Under the pieces are notes generated by a model. That model was given only the letters and a program-made list of their open reading frames with translations, searched no databases and was not told the origin of the DNA. Of a DNA stretch of 64,000 nt, positions 15,497 to 24,364 are shown piece by piece (the first letter of the stretch is position 1; each line of letters begins with the position of its first letter). The position numbers and the translations under genes are program-made. The DNA comes from Pseudomonas denitrificans (nom. rej.). Lineage in GTDB: Bacteria; Pseudomonadota; Gammaproteobacteria; Pseudomonadales; Pseudomonadaceae. The stretch lies in assembly GCF_008807415.1 (NCBI RefSeq), contig NZ_CP043626.1, positions 3,906,001 through 3,970,000 on the forward strand, read 5' to 3'.

Positions 15497-17019
15497 CAGG
15501 CGTACTCCTCGTTACGGACGCGGCGTGCGCGAGTCGGCTCAACACGCTCCTGTCCCAGTCGCCAGCCGAGGAAAGCGCAGAGACCGCCGATCAGCAGCAG
15601 GCCGAGATCGATACCGACCATCATCCAGTCGCCGTTGGCGACATGCGTCGTGACCCGCCCTGGCTCGGGGCCGAACAGGCTCAGCACCGGCAGCAGCAAC
15701 GCCAGCGCCGCCAGCGCGGCGAACTGCTCGCGAGCCATGGAGCGACTGCCACGGCGCAGCAACGCGTGGGCCAGCGCCAGCAGCCAGATGACCACGAAGG
15801 CGGTGGCTTCCCAGCGGGTGCGCTGGAGCAGGTCGGCCGGCAGCAGGCGCGATGCCGCCAGCAGGCCGAGGGAGGCGATCGGCAGACCGCCGCAAACCGC
15901 GCCGTTGAGCGTACGCACCAACGCAACGCCACGGTGGCCGCGCCCCTCACGCTTGCTGACCCAGACCTGCAGGCCGCCGAACACCATTACGCAGCCCACC
16001 AGGCCGAGGACGAAATACATCACCCGCAGCAGCTCGTTGCCGAACTGCGCCATGTGCAGGGCGGTCAGCCAGGCGTAGGTCTTGTAGCCCGGCTTGTAGG
16101 GCTTCTGCACGTGCAGCAGCGCGCCGCTGCCGGAGTCGAAGGACACGGTACGCTGGTCGTTGACCATGCTCTTGTCGATTGTCTTGCGGATCTGCACCAT
16201 CGCCGCCGCATCGCCCGGGTTCTCGATGTTGATCCAGCCGACCTGGCTGTCATCGCCCCAGGCCTCGCGGGCCTTGAGGATCATGTTGTCGATGGACTTG
16301 GTCGCCTTGGCCGGCTTGCCCAGCGCCTCGCGATCGAAGGCGCCCTGCACGTCATGGAAGAAGTGCTCCATGTCGTTCTTGTAGGCCACCTTGATGCCGG
16401 CGGTCATATAGAAGGTGATGAAGATCGCCAGGCCTGTGTAGGCCATCAGCAGATGGAACGGCAGGCCGAGCACGCCCAGCACGTTGTGCGCATCCAGCCA
16501 CGCGCGCTGCCGGGCAGCTTTCGGGCGCAGGGTGAAGAAGTCCTTGAAGATGCGCCGGTGGACGATCACCCCGCTGACCAGTGCCACCAGCATGAATACA
16601 CCGGCCACCCCGACCACGTAGAGGCCGAGGATTCCGCCGTGCAGTTCGTAATGCAGTTCGAGGAAGAAGTTGCCACCGACCGTCCTGGGCAGCACCTCGC
16701 CACTCTGGGCATCCACCAGGAAGGACTGGAACTCACTGAAGTCCGCCGGCTCCCAGCCCGCCGTCCAGTACGGCATGCGCTCAGTGGGCGGGTGCATCCA
16801 GTAGCCATGGGCCTTGGGCGCGCGCAGGGCGATCAGCTCGCGCACCTGGTCGGCGCCCACCTTGACCTGCTCCAGCTTGTGCAGCTGCGGGGTCATCCAG
16901 CGGGTGAGCTCCTTGTCGAACACTGCGACGGTGCCGGAGAACAGCACGACGAAGAGAATCCAGCTGACCAGCAGCCCGGCCCAGGTGTGCAGGCCGGACA
17001 TCGATTGACGCAGGCTCAT
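15496..17019 (-). CDS. PepSY-domain membrane protein (siderophore/ferric reductase type)
   Basis: A 507-residue inner-membrane protein of the PepSY_TM family. A first helix near residues 12-35 ('LHTWAGLLVSWILFVVLFSGT') is followed by a periplasmic PepSY region and then further helices near 150-175, 200-230 and 350-500. Family members such as FoxB and PiuB-like proteins are linked to reduction of iron in siderophores. The start overlaps the DUF3649 stop and the end overlaps DUF3325, both as ATGA, so the three are made together. No TonB receptor gene is adjacent. Iron control is inferred from the Fur box upstream of the operon. Confidence 0.85.
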   Translation of the reverse strand: MSLRQSMSGLHTWAGLLVSWILFVVLFSGTVAVFDKELTRWMTPQLHKLEQVKVGADQVRELIALRAPKAHGYWMHPPTERMPYWTAGWEPADFSEFQSFLVDAQSGEVLPRTVGGNFFLELHYELHGGILGLYVVGVAGVFMLVALVSGVIVHRRIFKDFFTLRPKAARQRAWLDAHNVLGVLGLPFHLLMAYTGLAIFITFYMTAGIKVAYKNDMEHFFHDVQGAFDREALGKPAKATKSIDNMILKAREAWGDDSQVGWINIENPGDAAAMVQIRKTIDKSMVNDQRTVSFDSGSGALLHVQKPYKPGYKTYAWLTALHMAQFGNELLRVMYFVLGLVGCVMVFGGLQVWVSKREGRGHRGVALVRTLNGAVCGGLPIASLGLLAASRLLPADLLQRTRWEATAFVVIWLLALAHALLRRGSRSMAREQFAALAALALLLPVLSLFGPEPGRVTTHVANGDWMMVGIDLGLLLIGGLCAFLGWRLGQERVEPTRARRVRNEEYA

Positions 17020-17303
17020 GGACGCACTCCGTAGCCACTCGGCAGGAAGGCCGCGACGCCAAGCACGACACTCACTGCCACCGGGAGCCAGACCGCACGC
17101 CACGGGCTCTTCGCGCCGAAGGCGTAGAGGATCGCCGCGACCCAGACGATGAAGCAGGCGAGGCTCGACAGCGAAACGCGGTCCGGCCTCGACATCGGCA
17201 GGTAGACGCTGAGGAAGGCAGTCGCGGTATAGGCCAGGGCATAGCCGCCGACCACGGCGCTGAGGATGCGGGCGACAACGGCGCCAGCCTGGGTTCCGGT
17301 CAT
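17016..17303 (-). CDS. DUF3649 family membrane protein
   Basis: A 95-residue protein with three membrane helices, of the DUF3649 type found with PepSY and DUF3325 in iron-acquisition operons. It is the first gene of the operon. A Fur-like palindrome lies about 73 bases before its start. Its stop overlaps the PepSY start. Confidence 0.75.
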   Translation of the reverse strand: MTGTQAGAVVARILSAVVGGYALAYTATAFLSVYLPMSRPDRVSLSSLACFIVWVAAILYAFGAKSPWRAVWLPVAVSVVLGVAAFLPSGYGVRP

Positions 17304-17376
17304 ACGGCAAGTCTCGACGGGATACGGGCAAGGCGGCCCGGGCTGTTCCCAGGCACGCGATTGAAAAGCGGAATTA

Positions 17377-17396
17377 TATGATACTAATTCTCAATT
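17377..17396 (-). promoter_or_regulatory. Fur box of the DUF3649-PepSY-DUF3325 operon
   Basis: TATGATACTAATTCTCAATT closely follows the Pseudomonas Fur-box pattern (AATGATAATGATTCTCATTT) and is the most AT-rich spot in this region. It is placed where a promoter for the operon should be, so the operon is expected to be induced by iron starvation. Confidence 0.75.
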
Positions 17397-17404
17397 AAAA
17401 GAAC

Positions 17405-17992
17405 TCAGCAACGCCTTTTGTGAGTATCTGTGTCGGAAATTCGCTGAACGGCATAGGTTGCAGTCACATCCATGGCGCGTATAAGCCTACTCATCACTAT
17501 GTCGGCTTCGGCCATGACACGAGGCGGCGGTTGCTCGAGGAGGATTCGGGATGCGCCAGGGGTCAGTTCGACAGCGGCCACTACCGAGCCCTTGCCAAAG
17601 AGGTATTCATAGATCAGCAGGTAGTCCGTGCCTGGCAGGTCCTTGTGCTCCGCTACACGTCGCAGCACGTTGAGCACGCCGACTATCCAGTCCCGGCTGT
17701 CGCGGAACTCCAGCACGCCCAGGCTCCAGGTCTGGGTCCAGTCATCGTAATGATTCCAGGCCGGCGAGCGCAGGTGCCGGCTCCAGCCAGCCACCCAGCC
17801 CGCCGCCGTCGTTCCCTGCCCCAGTTCGCACAGTTCCCTCCAGGTCAAACCGCCGCGGTGCTGGGGATTGCGATCCAGCCATTCATCCAGGTCCTCGAAA
17901 CGCGCAGCGGATCCTGCCTCCTGACGCAGGAAATCTTCCAGCCTGGCGCGGCTGATGGCGACATTCAGGTACAGCTGGCACGGTTCGGCCAT
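17405..17992 (-). CDS. Uncharacterised soluble protein
   Basis: A 195-residue protein, start MAEPCQLY, with AGAGG about nine bases before the ATG. It has no signal peptide or membrane helix. It is rich in Trp, Arg and acidic residues ('DDWTQTWSLGVLEF'), with a mixed alpha/beta look. I recognise no family. Single small proteins of this look are sometimes toxin-immunity partners, but there is no toxin gene beside it. It lies upstream of, and in the same direction as, the Fur-controlled operon but ends before the Fur box. Confidence 0.65.
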   Translation of the reverse strand: MAEPCQLYLNVAISRARLEDFLRQEAGSAARFEDLDEWLDRNPQHRGGLTWRELCELGQGTTAAGWVAGWSRHLRSPAWNHYDDWTQTWSLGVLEFRDSRDWIVGVLNVLRRVAEHKDLPGTDYLLIYEYLFGKGSVVAAVELTPGASRILLEQPPPRVMAEADIVMSRLIRAMDVTATYAVQRISDTDTHKRRC

Positions 17993-18288
17993 AGAGCGTC
18001 CTCTTCTTCTGATCCAACGATTCACCTCGAATCACCTGTCGCGAGCCTGAGGTGCTGAATCGATAATCCTAGAGGTTTGGCCCGTTCGTGGTTCGCCGTA
18101 CCTTTTCGACCGTGAGGTGGTATTTTTCAGATCCTGCTGTACAGCTGTTCAACTTTCCGCAGGCTTTTCAGTCGGCCCAGGGCTTATTGCCCTGCCCCGC
18201 GGCCTTTTCTGCCGGCTTCCGGAGAGGGAAACGCTCTGGATTCGCGGGCAGAAAAGGAATGCCCGTCCAGTTCTGAGCTCGATTTCTG

Positions 18289-19686
18289 TCAGCGCCTGCG
18301 CGCTTGCCCCATGGCCCGCTCCAGCCCCTCGAAGACGCGGGGCGAAAGGCACTGGGCGACGTTGAAGCGCAGGTAGCCGGCGGCACTCTGGCTCAGGCTG
18401 AAGACATTGCCGGGCGCCAGCACCAGATTGTCCGCCAGCGCCGCCCGCGAGACTTCGGCGGCATCCAGCCCATCCGGCAGGCAGGCCCAGACGAACACCC
18501 CGCCACGCGGTTCCAGCCAGGGCTGGATATCCAGCGCGCGCAGACGCAGCAGCGTCTCGCCCATGGCATCGGCCAGGCGCCCGCGCAGGCTGTCCAGGTG
18601 GCGGCGATAGCTGCCCTTGCGCAGCAGTTCGTAGAGCATCTCCGCGCTGAACGGGCTGTTGCCGAAGCTGGTCGCCAGCTTCAGGTCCACCAGCCGCTCG
18701 CACCATTCCGGCTGGGTGGCGATGTAGCCGCAGCGCACCGAAGCCGACAGTGTCTTGGAGAAGCTGCCGACCTGGATCACCCGCTCCAGCCCGTCGAAGG
18801 CCGACAGGCGCGGCGCACTCTCATGTTCGAAGTCGCCGAAGATGTCGTCCTCGACGATCAGCAGGTCATGGGCCTCGGCGAGCTTCAGCAGGCGATGGGC
18901 AACCAGTGGCGACAGCACCGCGCCGGTAGGGTTATGGAAGGCCGAGTTGGTGATGTACAGGCGCGGGCGGTGCTGCTCCAGCAGGGTCGCCATGGCAGCA
19001 ACGTCCGGCCCGGCAGGCGTGTAGGGCACGCCCACCACCTGCACGCGATGCGCGCGCAGCAGGGCCTGGAAGTTGAAGTAGCCGGGGTCGTCCACCAGCA
19101 CGCAGTCGCCCGGTTCCAGCAGGAAGCGACAAACCAGGTCGATGGCCTGGGTGCCGTTGTCGGTGAGCACTACCTGTTGCGCTCCGACCGGCACGCCGTA
19201 GTCCGCCAGCCGGCGCGCGAGCTGCTCGCGCAGGCCGGAATGCCCGTAGGGGCGGCCGTATTCCAGCAGGCTCGATTGCGGCGCGCGGGCAATCTGCCGC
19301 AGCGCCCGGCGCAATTCCTCCTCCGGCAGCCAGGACGGCGGCAGCCAGCCGCAGCCGGGCTTGAGCGAGGTATCCGCGGCCTCCAGCGACTGTCTCGAAA
19401 TCCACAGCGGATCGATGCTGCGGTCCAGCGCCGGACCGACATCCGCCAGGGACAGCGGCGGCGCATGGCCGGCGACATAGAAGCCGGAACCCCGGCGCGC
19501 GGCGATCACACCGTCGGCGGCCAGCCGGTCATAGGCTTCCACGACGGTGGTCTTGGACACTTCCAGCTGTTCGGCCAACTGACGAATCGACGGTAGCCGC
19601 TCACCGGGCACCAGCGCCCGTGCGGCCAGGCGTTCACGCACGTGCTGCATCACCGAATCGACCCGCGTGCTCTTTGGTCTGCCCAT
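18289..19686 (-). CDS. MocR-type regulator (GntR helix-turn-helix plus aminotransferase domain)
   Basis: A 465-residue fusion protein. Residues 5-72 form a GntR winged helix ('ERLPSIRQLAEQLEVSKTTVVEAYDRLAADG'-type region), and residues 100-460 a class I aminotransferase fold. The PLP lysine is in 'GSFSKTLSASVRCGY' and the Asp in 'LIVEDDIFG'. Such proteins usually bind PLP and an amine or amino acid to regulate a nearby gene. The divergent EamA exporter 138 bases away is the likely target. I chose MGRPKST as start; an upstream in-frame extension lacks family sequence. Confidence 0.88.
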   Translation of the reverse strand: MGRPKSTRVDSVMQHVRERLAARALVPGERLPSIRQLAEQLEVSKTTVVEAYDRLAADGVIAARRGSGFYVAGHAPPLSLADVGPALDRSIDPLWISRQSLEAADTSLKPGCGWLPPSWLPEEELRRALRQIARAPQSSLLEYGRPYGHSGLREQLARRLADYGVPVGAQQVVLTDNGTQAIDLVCRFLLEPGDCVLVDDPGYFNFQALLRAHRVQVVGVPYTPAGPDVAAMATLLEQHRPRLYITNSAFHNPTGAVLSPLVAHRLLKLAEAHDLLIVEDDIFGDFEHESAPRLSAFDGLERVIQVGSFSKTLSASVRCGYIATQPEWCERLVDLKLATSFGNSPFSAEMLYELLRKGSYRRHLDSLRGRLADAMGETLLRLRALDIQPWLEPRGGVFVWACLPDGLDAAEVSRAALADNLVLAPGNVFSLSQSAAGYLRFNVAQCLSPRVFEGLERAMGQARRR

Positions 19687-19824
19687 GCCGCCCTCGCTTG
19701 CCCCCGGACAAGGTGTACCGAGATAATTTACGGACAGTTTGCGAAAATTGTACCCTTCTGTCACTGGCCGCCCGGCGGCTCCGCGCGCATCCTCCAGGCT
19801 CGCTCTCCTGCCGGAAGACCCACC

Positions 19825-20712
19825 ATGAACAACACCCAGACTCTCGCCACGAACAGCCACCTCGGCGGCTGGCTCAGTGGCTTCCTCGGCGTCCTCATCT
19901 TCAGCGGATCACTGCCGGCGACGCGGGTAGCAGTGGCCGACTTCGACCCGACCTTTCTCACCCTCGCCCGCGCCAGCATCGCTGGCCTGCTGGCGGCGGC
20001 GATCCTCATCGTGCTGCGGCAGAAACTGCCGGCACGCAAGGACCTGGTCCCCCTGCTGGTGGTCGCCGGCGGCGTGGTGGTGGGCTTTCCGCTGCTCACC
20101 GCGCTGGCGCTCAAGCACGTCAACTCGGCCCACGCCATCGTCTTCGTCGGCCTGCTGCCGCTGGCCACCGCGCTGTTCGGCGTGGTGCGCGCCGGTGAGC
20201 AGCCGCGGCCGGCGTTCTGGATCTGTTCGCTGCTGGGCAGCGCCGTCGTCGCCGGCTTCGCCCTGTCGCAGAGCGGCGCGGGCAACTTCACCGGCGACCT
20301 GCTGATGCTCGCCGCCGTGGCGGTCTGCGGCCTGGGCTACGCCGAAGGCGGGCGCATCGCGCGCCACCTGGGCAGCTGGCAGGTGATCTGCTGGGTGCTG
20401 GTGCTGTCCCTGCCGCTGATGCTGCCGCTGGCCTGGTACACCCAGCCGGAAACCTTCACCGGCGCCAGCTGGCCGGCCTGGATCAGCCTCGGCTACGTCT
20501 CGCTGTTCAGCATGCTCATCGGCTTCTTCTTCTGGTACCACGGCCTGGCCACCGGCGGCATCGCCGCGGTCGGCCAGCTGCAGCTGCTGCAACCGTTCTT
20601 CGGCCTGGCGCTGGCCGGCCTGCTGCTGCACGAGCAGATCAGCCCGCTGATGGCCGGCGCGACCGTCGCGGTTGTGCTGTGCGTTGCGGGGGCAAAACGC
20701 TTCGCCCGCTGA
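19825..20712 (+). CDS. EamA/DMT-family transporter
   Basis: A 295-residue inner-membrane protein with ten hydrophobic helices in two EamA halves; the first begins 'GFLGVLIFSGSLPATRVAV'. It is probably an exporter of an amino acid or related metabolite, judged by the family and the MocR regulator facing it. The second repeat contains 'GLGYAEGGRIARHLG'. It is unrelated in detail to the EamA protein at 13 kb, so this is not a local duplication. Confidence 0.85.
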   Translation: MNNTQTLATNSHLGGWLSGFLGVLIFSGSLPATRVAVADFDPTFLTLARASIAGLLAAAILIVLRQKLPARKDLVPLLVVAGGVVVGFPLLTALALKHVNSAHAIVFVGLLPLATALFGVVRAGEQPRPAFWICSLLGSAVVAGFALSQSGAGNFTGDLLMLAAVAVCGLGYAEGGRIARHLGSWQVICWVLVLSLPLMLPLAWYTQPETFTGASWPAWISLGYVSLFSMLIGFFFWYHGLATGGIAAVGQLQLLQPFFGLALAGLLLHEQISPLMAGATVAVVLCVAGAKRFAR

Positions 20713-20802
20713 CCGCCGGTTTCCTTCCGCGTCCCGCCCGAGAAAAATCGCGGTATCATCGGGCGTTTGCGTACTCGGCTGGACTGCCGGAAGGACACTC
20801 GG

Positions 20803-23184
20803 ATGAAGCCACCCGCCGAATCTCCACTGCCTGCCGTGGAGCGCGACGAACTCGCGCCCCGGCCACGGCTGACCCTGGGCAGCCACGTGCACAGCGGCTT
20901 CGACCTGCGCAGCGGACGCATGCAGAACATCTCCCGGCACCGCGCCGCGCTGGCGTTCCTGTATGGCGATATGCCGGTCTCGGGCAGCGTCACGCCGCGT
21001 TCCGGTCGCGAAATCCGGGTGTTCCGCGATGACCAGATCGTCCGCGTCAGCCGCGAGCTGGAACTGGAACACGCCTGGCGCCTGGACCTTCGCGAGCTGG
21101 GCTTCAAACCGGCGATGCGCCGCAGCGATGCGCTGGAAGACAGTGCCGGGGAAATGTTCGAACTGCCCGACGACAGCGCCTGGCAGGAGTTCATGCGCGA
21201 AGGCCTGCCGCACCTGCGCGAACAGGGCTGGGAAATCGATATCCGCCCCGAATTCGTCTTCGACCTCACGCCGGTGGAAAACTGGTACGCCGAGATCGAG
21301 GAAACCGACGACCGCCAGTGGTTCGACCTGGAGCTGGGCATCGAAGTGGAAGGTCGGCGCATCAGCCTGCTGCCGGCGCTGATCGAACTGATCCGGCGCA
21401 TGCCGGCGCTGCTCGACCCGGTCGCCCTTGCCCGCCACTCCGACGATGAACAACTGGTGCTGCGCCTGGATGCCGGGCGCAACCCTGTGCACACCTGGCA
21501 GACCGCCTCCGACCGGCCGCTGCGCGTCTCGCTGCCGTTCGGCAAGCTCAAGCCGATGCTGGGCACATTGTCCGAGTTCTACATCGGTGAACAGCCACCG
21601 GTGCGCCGCCTGCGCATGGGCGCGCCGGACGCCGCGCGCCTGACCGAGCTGGAAGAACTGCCGCTGACCTGGCAGGGCGGCGAGCAACTGCGCGAGATCG
21701 CCCATCGCCTGCGCGACTACCGCGCCCAGCCGGCGCAGATTCCCGCCGGCCTCAACGCCGAGTTGCGCGGCTACCAGCACGAAGGCCTGAGCTGGATGCA
21801 GACCCTGCGCGAAGTCGACGCCAGCGGCATCCTCGCCGACGACATGGGGCTGGGCAAGACGCTGCAGTCCCTCGCCCACGTGCTGCTGGAAAAGCAGGCC
21901 GGGCGCCTGACCAGCCCGGCGCTGGTGATCATGCCCACCAGCCTCATTCCCAACTGGCTGGACGAGGCCGAGCGCTTCACGCCCGACCTGCGGGTGCTCG
22001 CCCTGCATGGCGCCGGGCGGCGCAAGGCATTTGCGAAGATCGCCGAGCACGACCTGATCCTCACCACCTACGCCCTGTTACCGCGCGATGCCGAGAAACT
22101 GGCGCAGCACGAGTATCACCTGCTGATCCTCGACGAGGCACAGAACATCAAGAACGCCACCACCAAGGCCGCACAGGCCGCACGCCACCTGCGGGCGCGC
22201 CACCGGCTGTGCCTGACCGGCACGCCGCTGGAGAATCACCTGGGCGAGCTGTGGTCGCTGTTCCACTTCCTGCTGCCGGGCTGGCTGGGTGATGCGCGGC
22301 AGTTCGCCGTGGACTACCGCACCCCCATCGAGCGCCACGGCGACCAGGGCCGTCTGGCACACCTGGCCGCGCGCATCCGCCCGTTCCTGCTGCGTCGCAC
22401 CAAGGAGCAGGTGGCCTCGGAACTGCCACCCAAGAGCGAGTTCATCCAGCACATCGAGCTCAGCGAGGCACAGCGCGATCTCTACGAGACCGTGCGCCTG
22501 GCGCTGGACCGCAAGGTGCGCGACGAGATCGCCCGCCGTGGCCTGGCGCGCAGCCGGATCATCATCCTCGAGGCGCTGCTCAAGCTGCGCCAGGTCTGCT
22601 GCGACATCCGCCTGGTGAACAAGGAAGCCCCGCCGCCCACCGGCAAATCCGCGCGCGCGGTGACCTCGGGCAAGCTGGTCTACCTGCTCGACATGCTCGA
22701 AGAACTGCTCGCCGAAGGCCGCCGGGTGCTGGTGTTCTCGCAGTTCACCTCGATGCTCGCACTGATCGGCGAGGCGCTGGCCGAGCGCAACCTGGAGTAC
22801 GCCCTGCTCACCGGTGATACCCGCGACCGCCGCGCGCCGGTGAAGGATTTCCAGGAAGGCCGCGTGCCGCTGTTCCTGATCAGCCTGAAGGCAGGTGGCG
22901 TAGGCCTGAACCTCACCGCCGCCGACACCGTGATCCACTACGACCCCTGGTGGAACCCGGCCGCCGAGAACCAGGCCAGCGACCGCGCGTACCGCATCGG
23001 CCAGGACAAACCGGTATTCGTCTACAAGCTGATCGCCCGTGGCACGGTGGAAGAGAAGATCCAGCTGCTGCAGCGCGACAAGGCCGCACTGGCCGCCGGC
23101 ATCCTCGACGGCTCGGGCAGCGACTGGCAGCTGGACGACGCGGACATCGACGCGCTGTTCGCGCCGCTGCCCAAGGCGGTCTGA
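20803..23184 (+). CDS. SNF2-family DNA-dependent ATPase/helicase
   Basis: A 793-residue protein. A bacterial N-terminal region (about 1-320) precedes a SNF2 core. Walker A is 'DDMGLGKT' with Lys352, motif II is 'LILDEAQN', motif III is 'LCLTGTPLENH', and the helicase C part has 'LISLKAGGVGLNLT' and 'QASDRAYRIGQ'. It should remodel protein-DNA complexes using ATP. The SWIM zinc finger seen in longer homologues is absent. GGAAGGA precedes the ATG at a good distance. No partner gene is adjacent. Confidence 0.88.
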   Translation: MKPPAESPLPAVERDELAPRPRLTLGSHVHSGFDLRSGRMQNISRHRAALAFLYGDMPVSGSVTPRSGREIRVFRDDQIVRVSRELELEHAWRLDLRELGFKPAMRRSDALEDSAGEMFELPDDSAWQEFMREGLPHLREQGWEIDIRPEFVFDLTPVENWYAEIEETDDRQWFDLELGIEVEGRRISLLPALIELIRRMPALLDPVALARHSDDEQLVLRLDAGRNPVHTWQTASDRPLRVSLPFGKLKPMLGTLSEFYIGEQPPVRRLRMGAPDAARLTELEELPLTWQGGEQLREIAHRLRDYRAQPAQIPAGLNAELRGYQHEGLSWMQTLREVDASGILADDMGLGKTLQSLAHVLLEKQAGRLTSPALVIMPTSLIPNWLDEAERFTPDLRVLALHGAGRRKAFAKIAEHDLILTTYALLPRDAEKLAQHEYHLLILDEAQNIKNATTKAAQAARHLRARHRLCLTGTPLENHLGELWSLFHFLLPGWLGDARQFAVDYRTPIERHGDQGRLAHLAARIRPFLLRRTKEQVASELPPKSEFIQHIELSEAQRDLYETVRLALDRKVRDEIARRGLARSRIIILEALLKLRQVCCDIRLVNKEAPPPTGKSARAVTSGKLVYLLDMLEELLAEGRRVLVFSQFTSMLALIGEALAERNLEYALLTGDTRDRRAPVKDFQEGRVPLFLISLKAGGVGLNLTAADTVIHYDPWWNPAAENQASDRAYRIGQDKPVFVYKLIARGTVEEKIQLLQRDKAALAAGILDGSGSDWQLDDADIDALFAPLPKAV

Positions 23185-23518
23185 TCCTGCACGAGTGCTG
23201 TAGGAGCAGGCCATGCCCGCGATCGCGCGCATGGCGCGCTCCCATATCCCGCTTCGGTCGTAGATGCCGGCCAATCCCACGATTACCGTTCCGGGAAAGC
23301 TCCTACAGTGAAGAACCTACTGACACCACGAAGGGGAAATCCACTACATCGCCAAGCACCGGCATGTAGGAATCTACACCTGCGCCGACGCAACGAGCCC
23401 GGACCCGGCAGAGGCAGACGCCCCGGGTGAACCAGAGCTCTTGCCGGCGCAAGCAAGTCGACCCAATGACCCCGCTCGTCCCCTTACGAGACGGGGTCAT
23501 TGTCCTTGCGCCTCCAGC
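23185..23518. other. Intergenic region with palindromic sequence
   Basis: No gene is seen. A stretch bounded by CTGTAGGAG (23198) and its complement CTCCTACAG (23300) contains 'GCCATGCCCGCGATCG', of REP style. The rest is lower in GC than the genes around it and holds only the shared terminator near its end. Confidence 0.6.
23464..23502. terminator. Bidirectional hairpin terminator
   Basis: The 11-bp stem CAATGACCCCG / CGGGGTCATTG continues into an inner CTCGT / ACGAG stem. It separates the SNF2 gene from the convergent dehydrogenase gene. The flanking T-run is short, so termination may be partial. Confidence 0.7.
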
Positions 23519-24304
23519 TCAGCGCATTCCCCAACCATGGCTGACCAGAACCGACTGTCCGGTGAGCGCCGCCGAGGGGAAACTGGCCAGGAACAGTACC
23601 GTCTGCGCCACGTCCTCCACGCTGGTGAACTCGCCATCCACCGTCCCGCCGAGCATCACCTGTTTCACCACCGCTTCCTCGCTGATGCCCAGCTCCTTCG
23701 CCTGTTCGGGAATCTGCTTCTCCACCAGCGGTGTGCGCACGAAGCCGGGGCATACCACATGGGAGCGCACGCCGTGTGGCCCGCCTTCCTTGGCCAGGGT
23801 ACGGGCCAAGCCGAGCAAACCGTGCTTGGCAGTGACGTAGGCGGATTTGAGCGGCGAGGCTTCGTGGGAGTGCACCGAGCCCATGTAGATCACCACACCG
23901 CCGCGCCCGGCCGGATACAGGTGGCGCAGCGCTGCGCGGGTGGTGAGGAAGGCGCCGTCGAGGTGGATGGCGAGCATCTTCTTCCAGTCGGCGAAGGCGT
24001 AGTCCTGCAACGGATTGACGATCTGGATGCCAGCGTTGGAGACGAGGATGTCGAGCCCGCCGAAGGTGGCGACTACCCGCTCGATGCCGCGGTCCACAGC
24101 CTGCTCGTCGGTCACGTCCATGGTCACCGCCAGTGCCTTGCCACCGGCGGCTTCGATCTCGGCGGCCACGCGCTGGGCGGCGTCCTGCTGCAGATCGGCG
24201 ATGGCCACTGCGGCACCGGCCTGCGCCAGGGTCAGGGCGATCTGTTTGCCGATGCCGCTCGCCGCGCCGGTGACCACCGCGACCTTGCCGTTCAATGCGT
24301 TCAT
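23519..24304 (-). CDS. bdhA: 3-hydroxybutyrate dehydrogenase
   Basis: A 261-residue SDR enzyme that oxidises (R)-3-hydroxybutyrate to acetoacetate with NAD+. The cofactor motif is TGAASGIG (residues 12-19), the NAG motif is '[13 protein letters not shown]', and the active site is YVTAK. '[15 protein letters not shown]' and '[14 protein letters not shown]' are characteristic of this SDR subgroup. It supports use of ketone bodies and PHB breakdown products. It stands alone, 60 bases after the ABC-2 permease gene on the same strand, and could be cotranscribed. Confidence 0.82.
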   Translation of the reverse strand: MNALNGKVAVVTGAASGIGKQIALTLAQAGAAVAIADLQQDAAQRVAAEIEAAGGKALAVTMDVTDEQAVDRGIERVVATFGGLDILVSNAGIQIVNPLQDYAFADWKKMLAIHLDGAFLTTRAALRHLYPAGRGGVVIYMGSVHSHEASPLKSAYVTAKHGLLGLARTLAKEGGPHGVRSHVVCPGFVRTPLVEKQIPEQAKELGISEEAVVKQVMLGGTVDGEFTSVEDVAQTVLFLASFPSAALTGQSVLVSHGWGMR

Positions 24305-24364
24305 CAGAGAGCTCCCGAGAAGTTGGAACTCTCACTCTAGACGGCCCGGAGCCAGCCGCCGCGG

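Noticed and set aside
13163..20712. The two EamA transporters as a local duplication
   Set aside because: Their sequences differ throughout, their regulators belong to different families (AraC and MocR), and no flanking repeats suggest duplication.
19909..22050. A 713-codon minus-strand frame across the EamA and SNF2 genes
   Set aside because: It crosses two real genes on the other strand, has no family motif, and its composition (Gln, Gly, Ala, Arg) is typical of a shadow frame.
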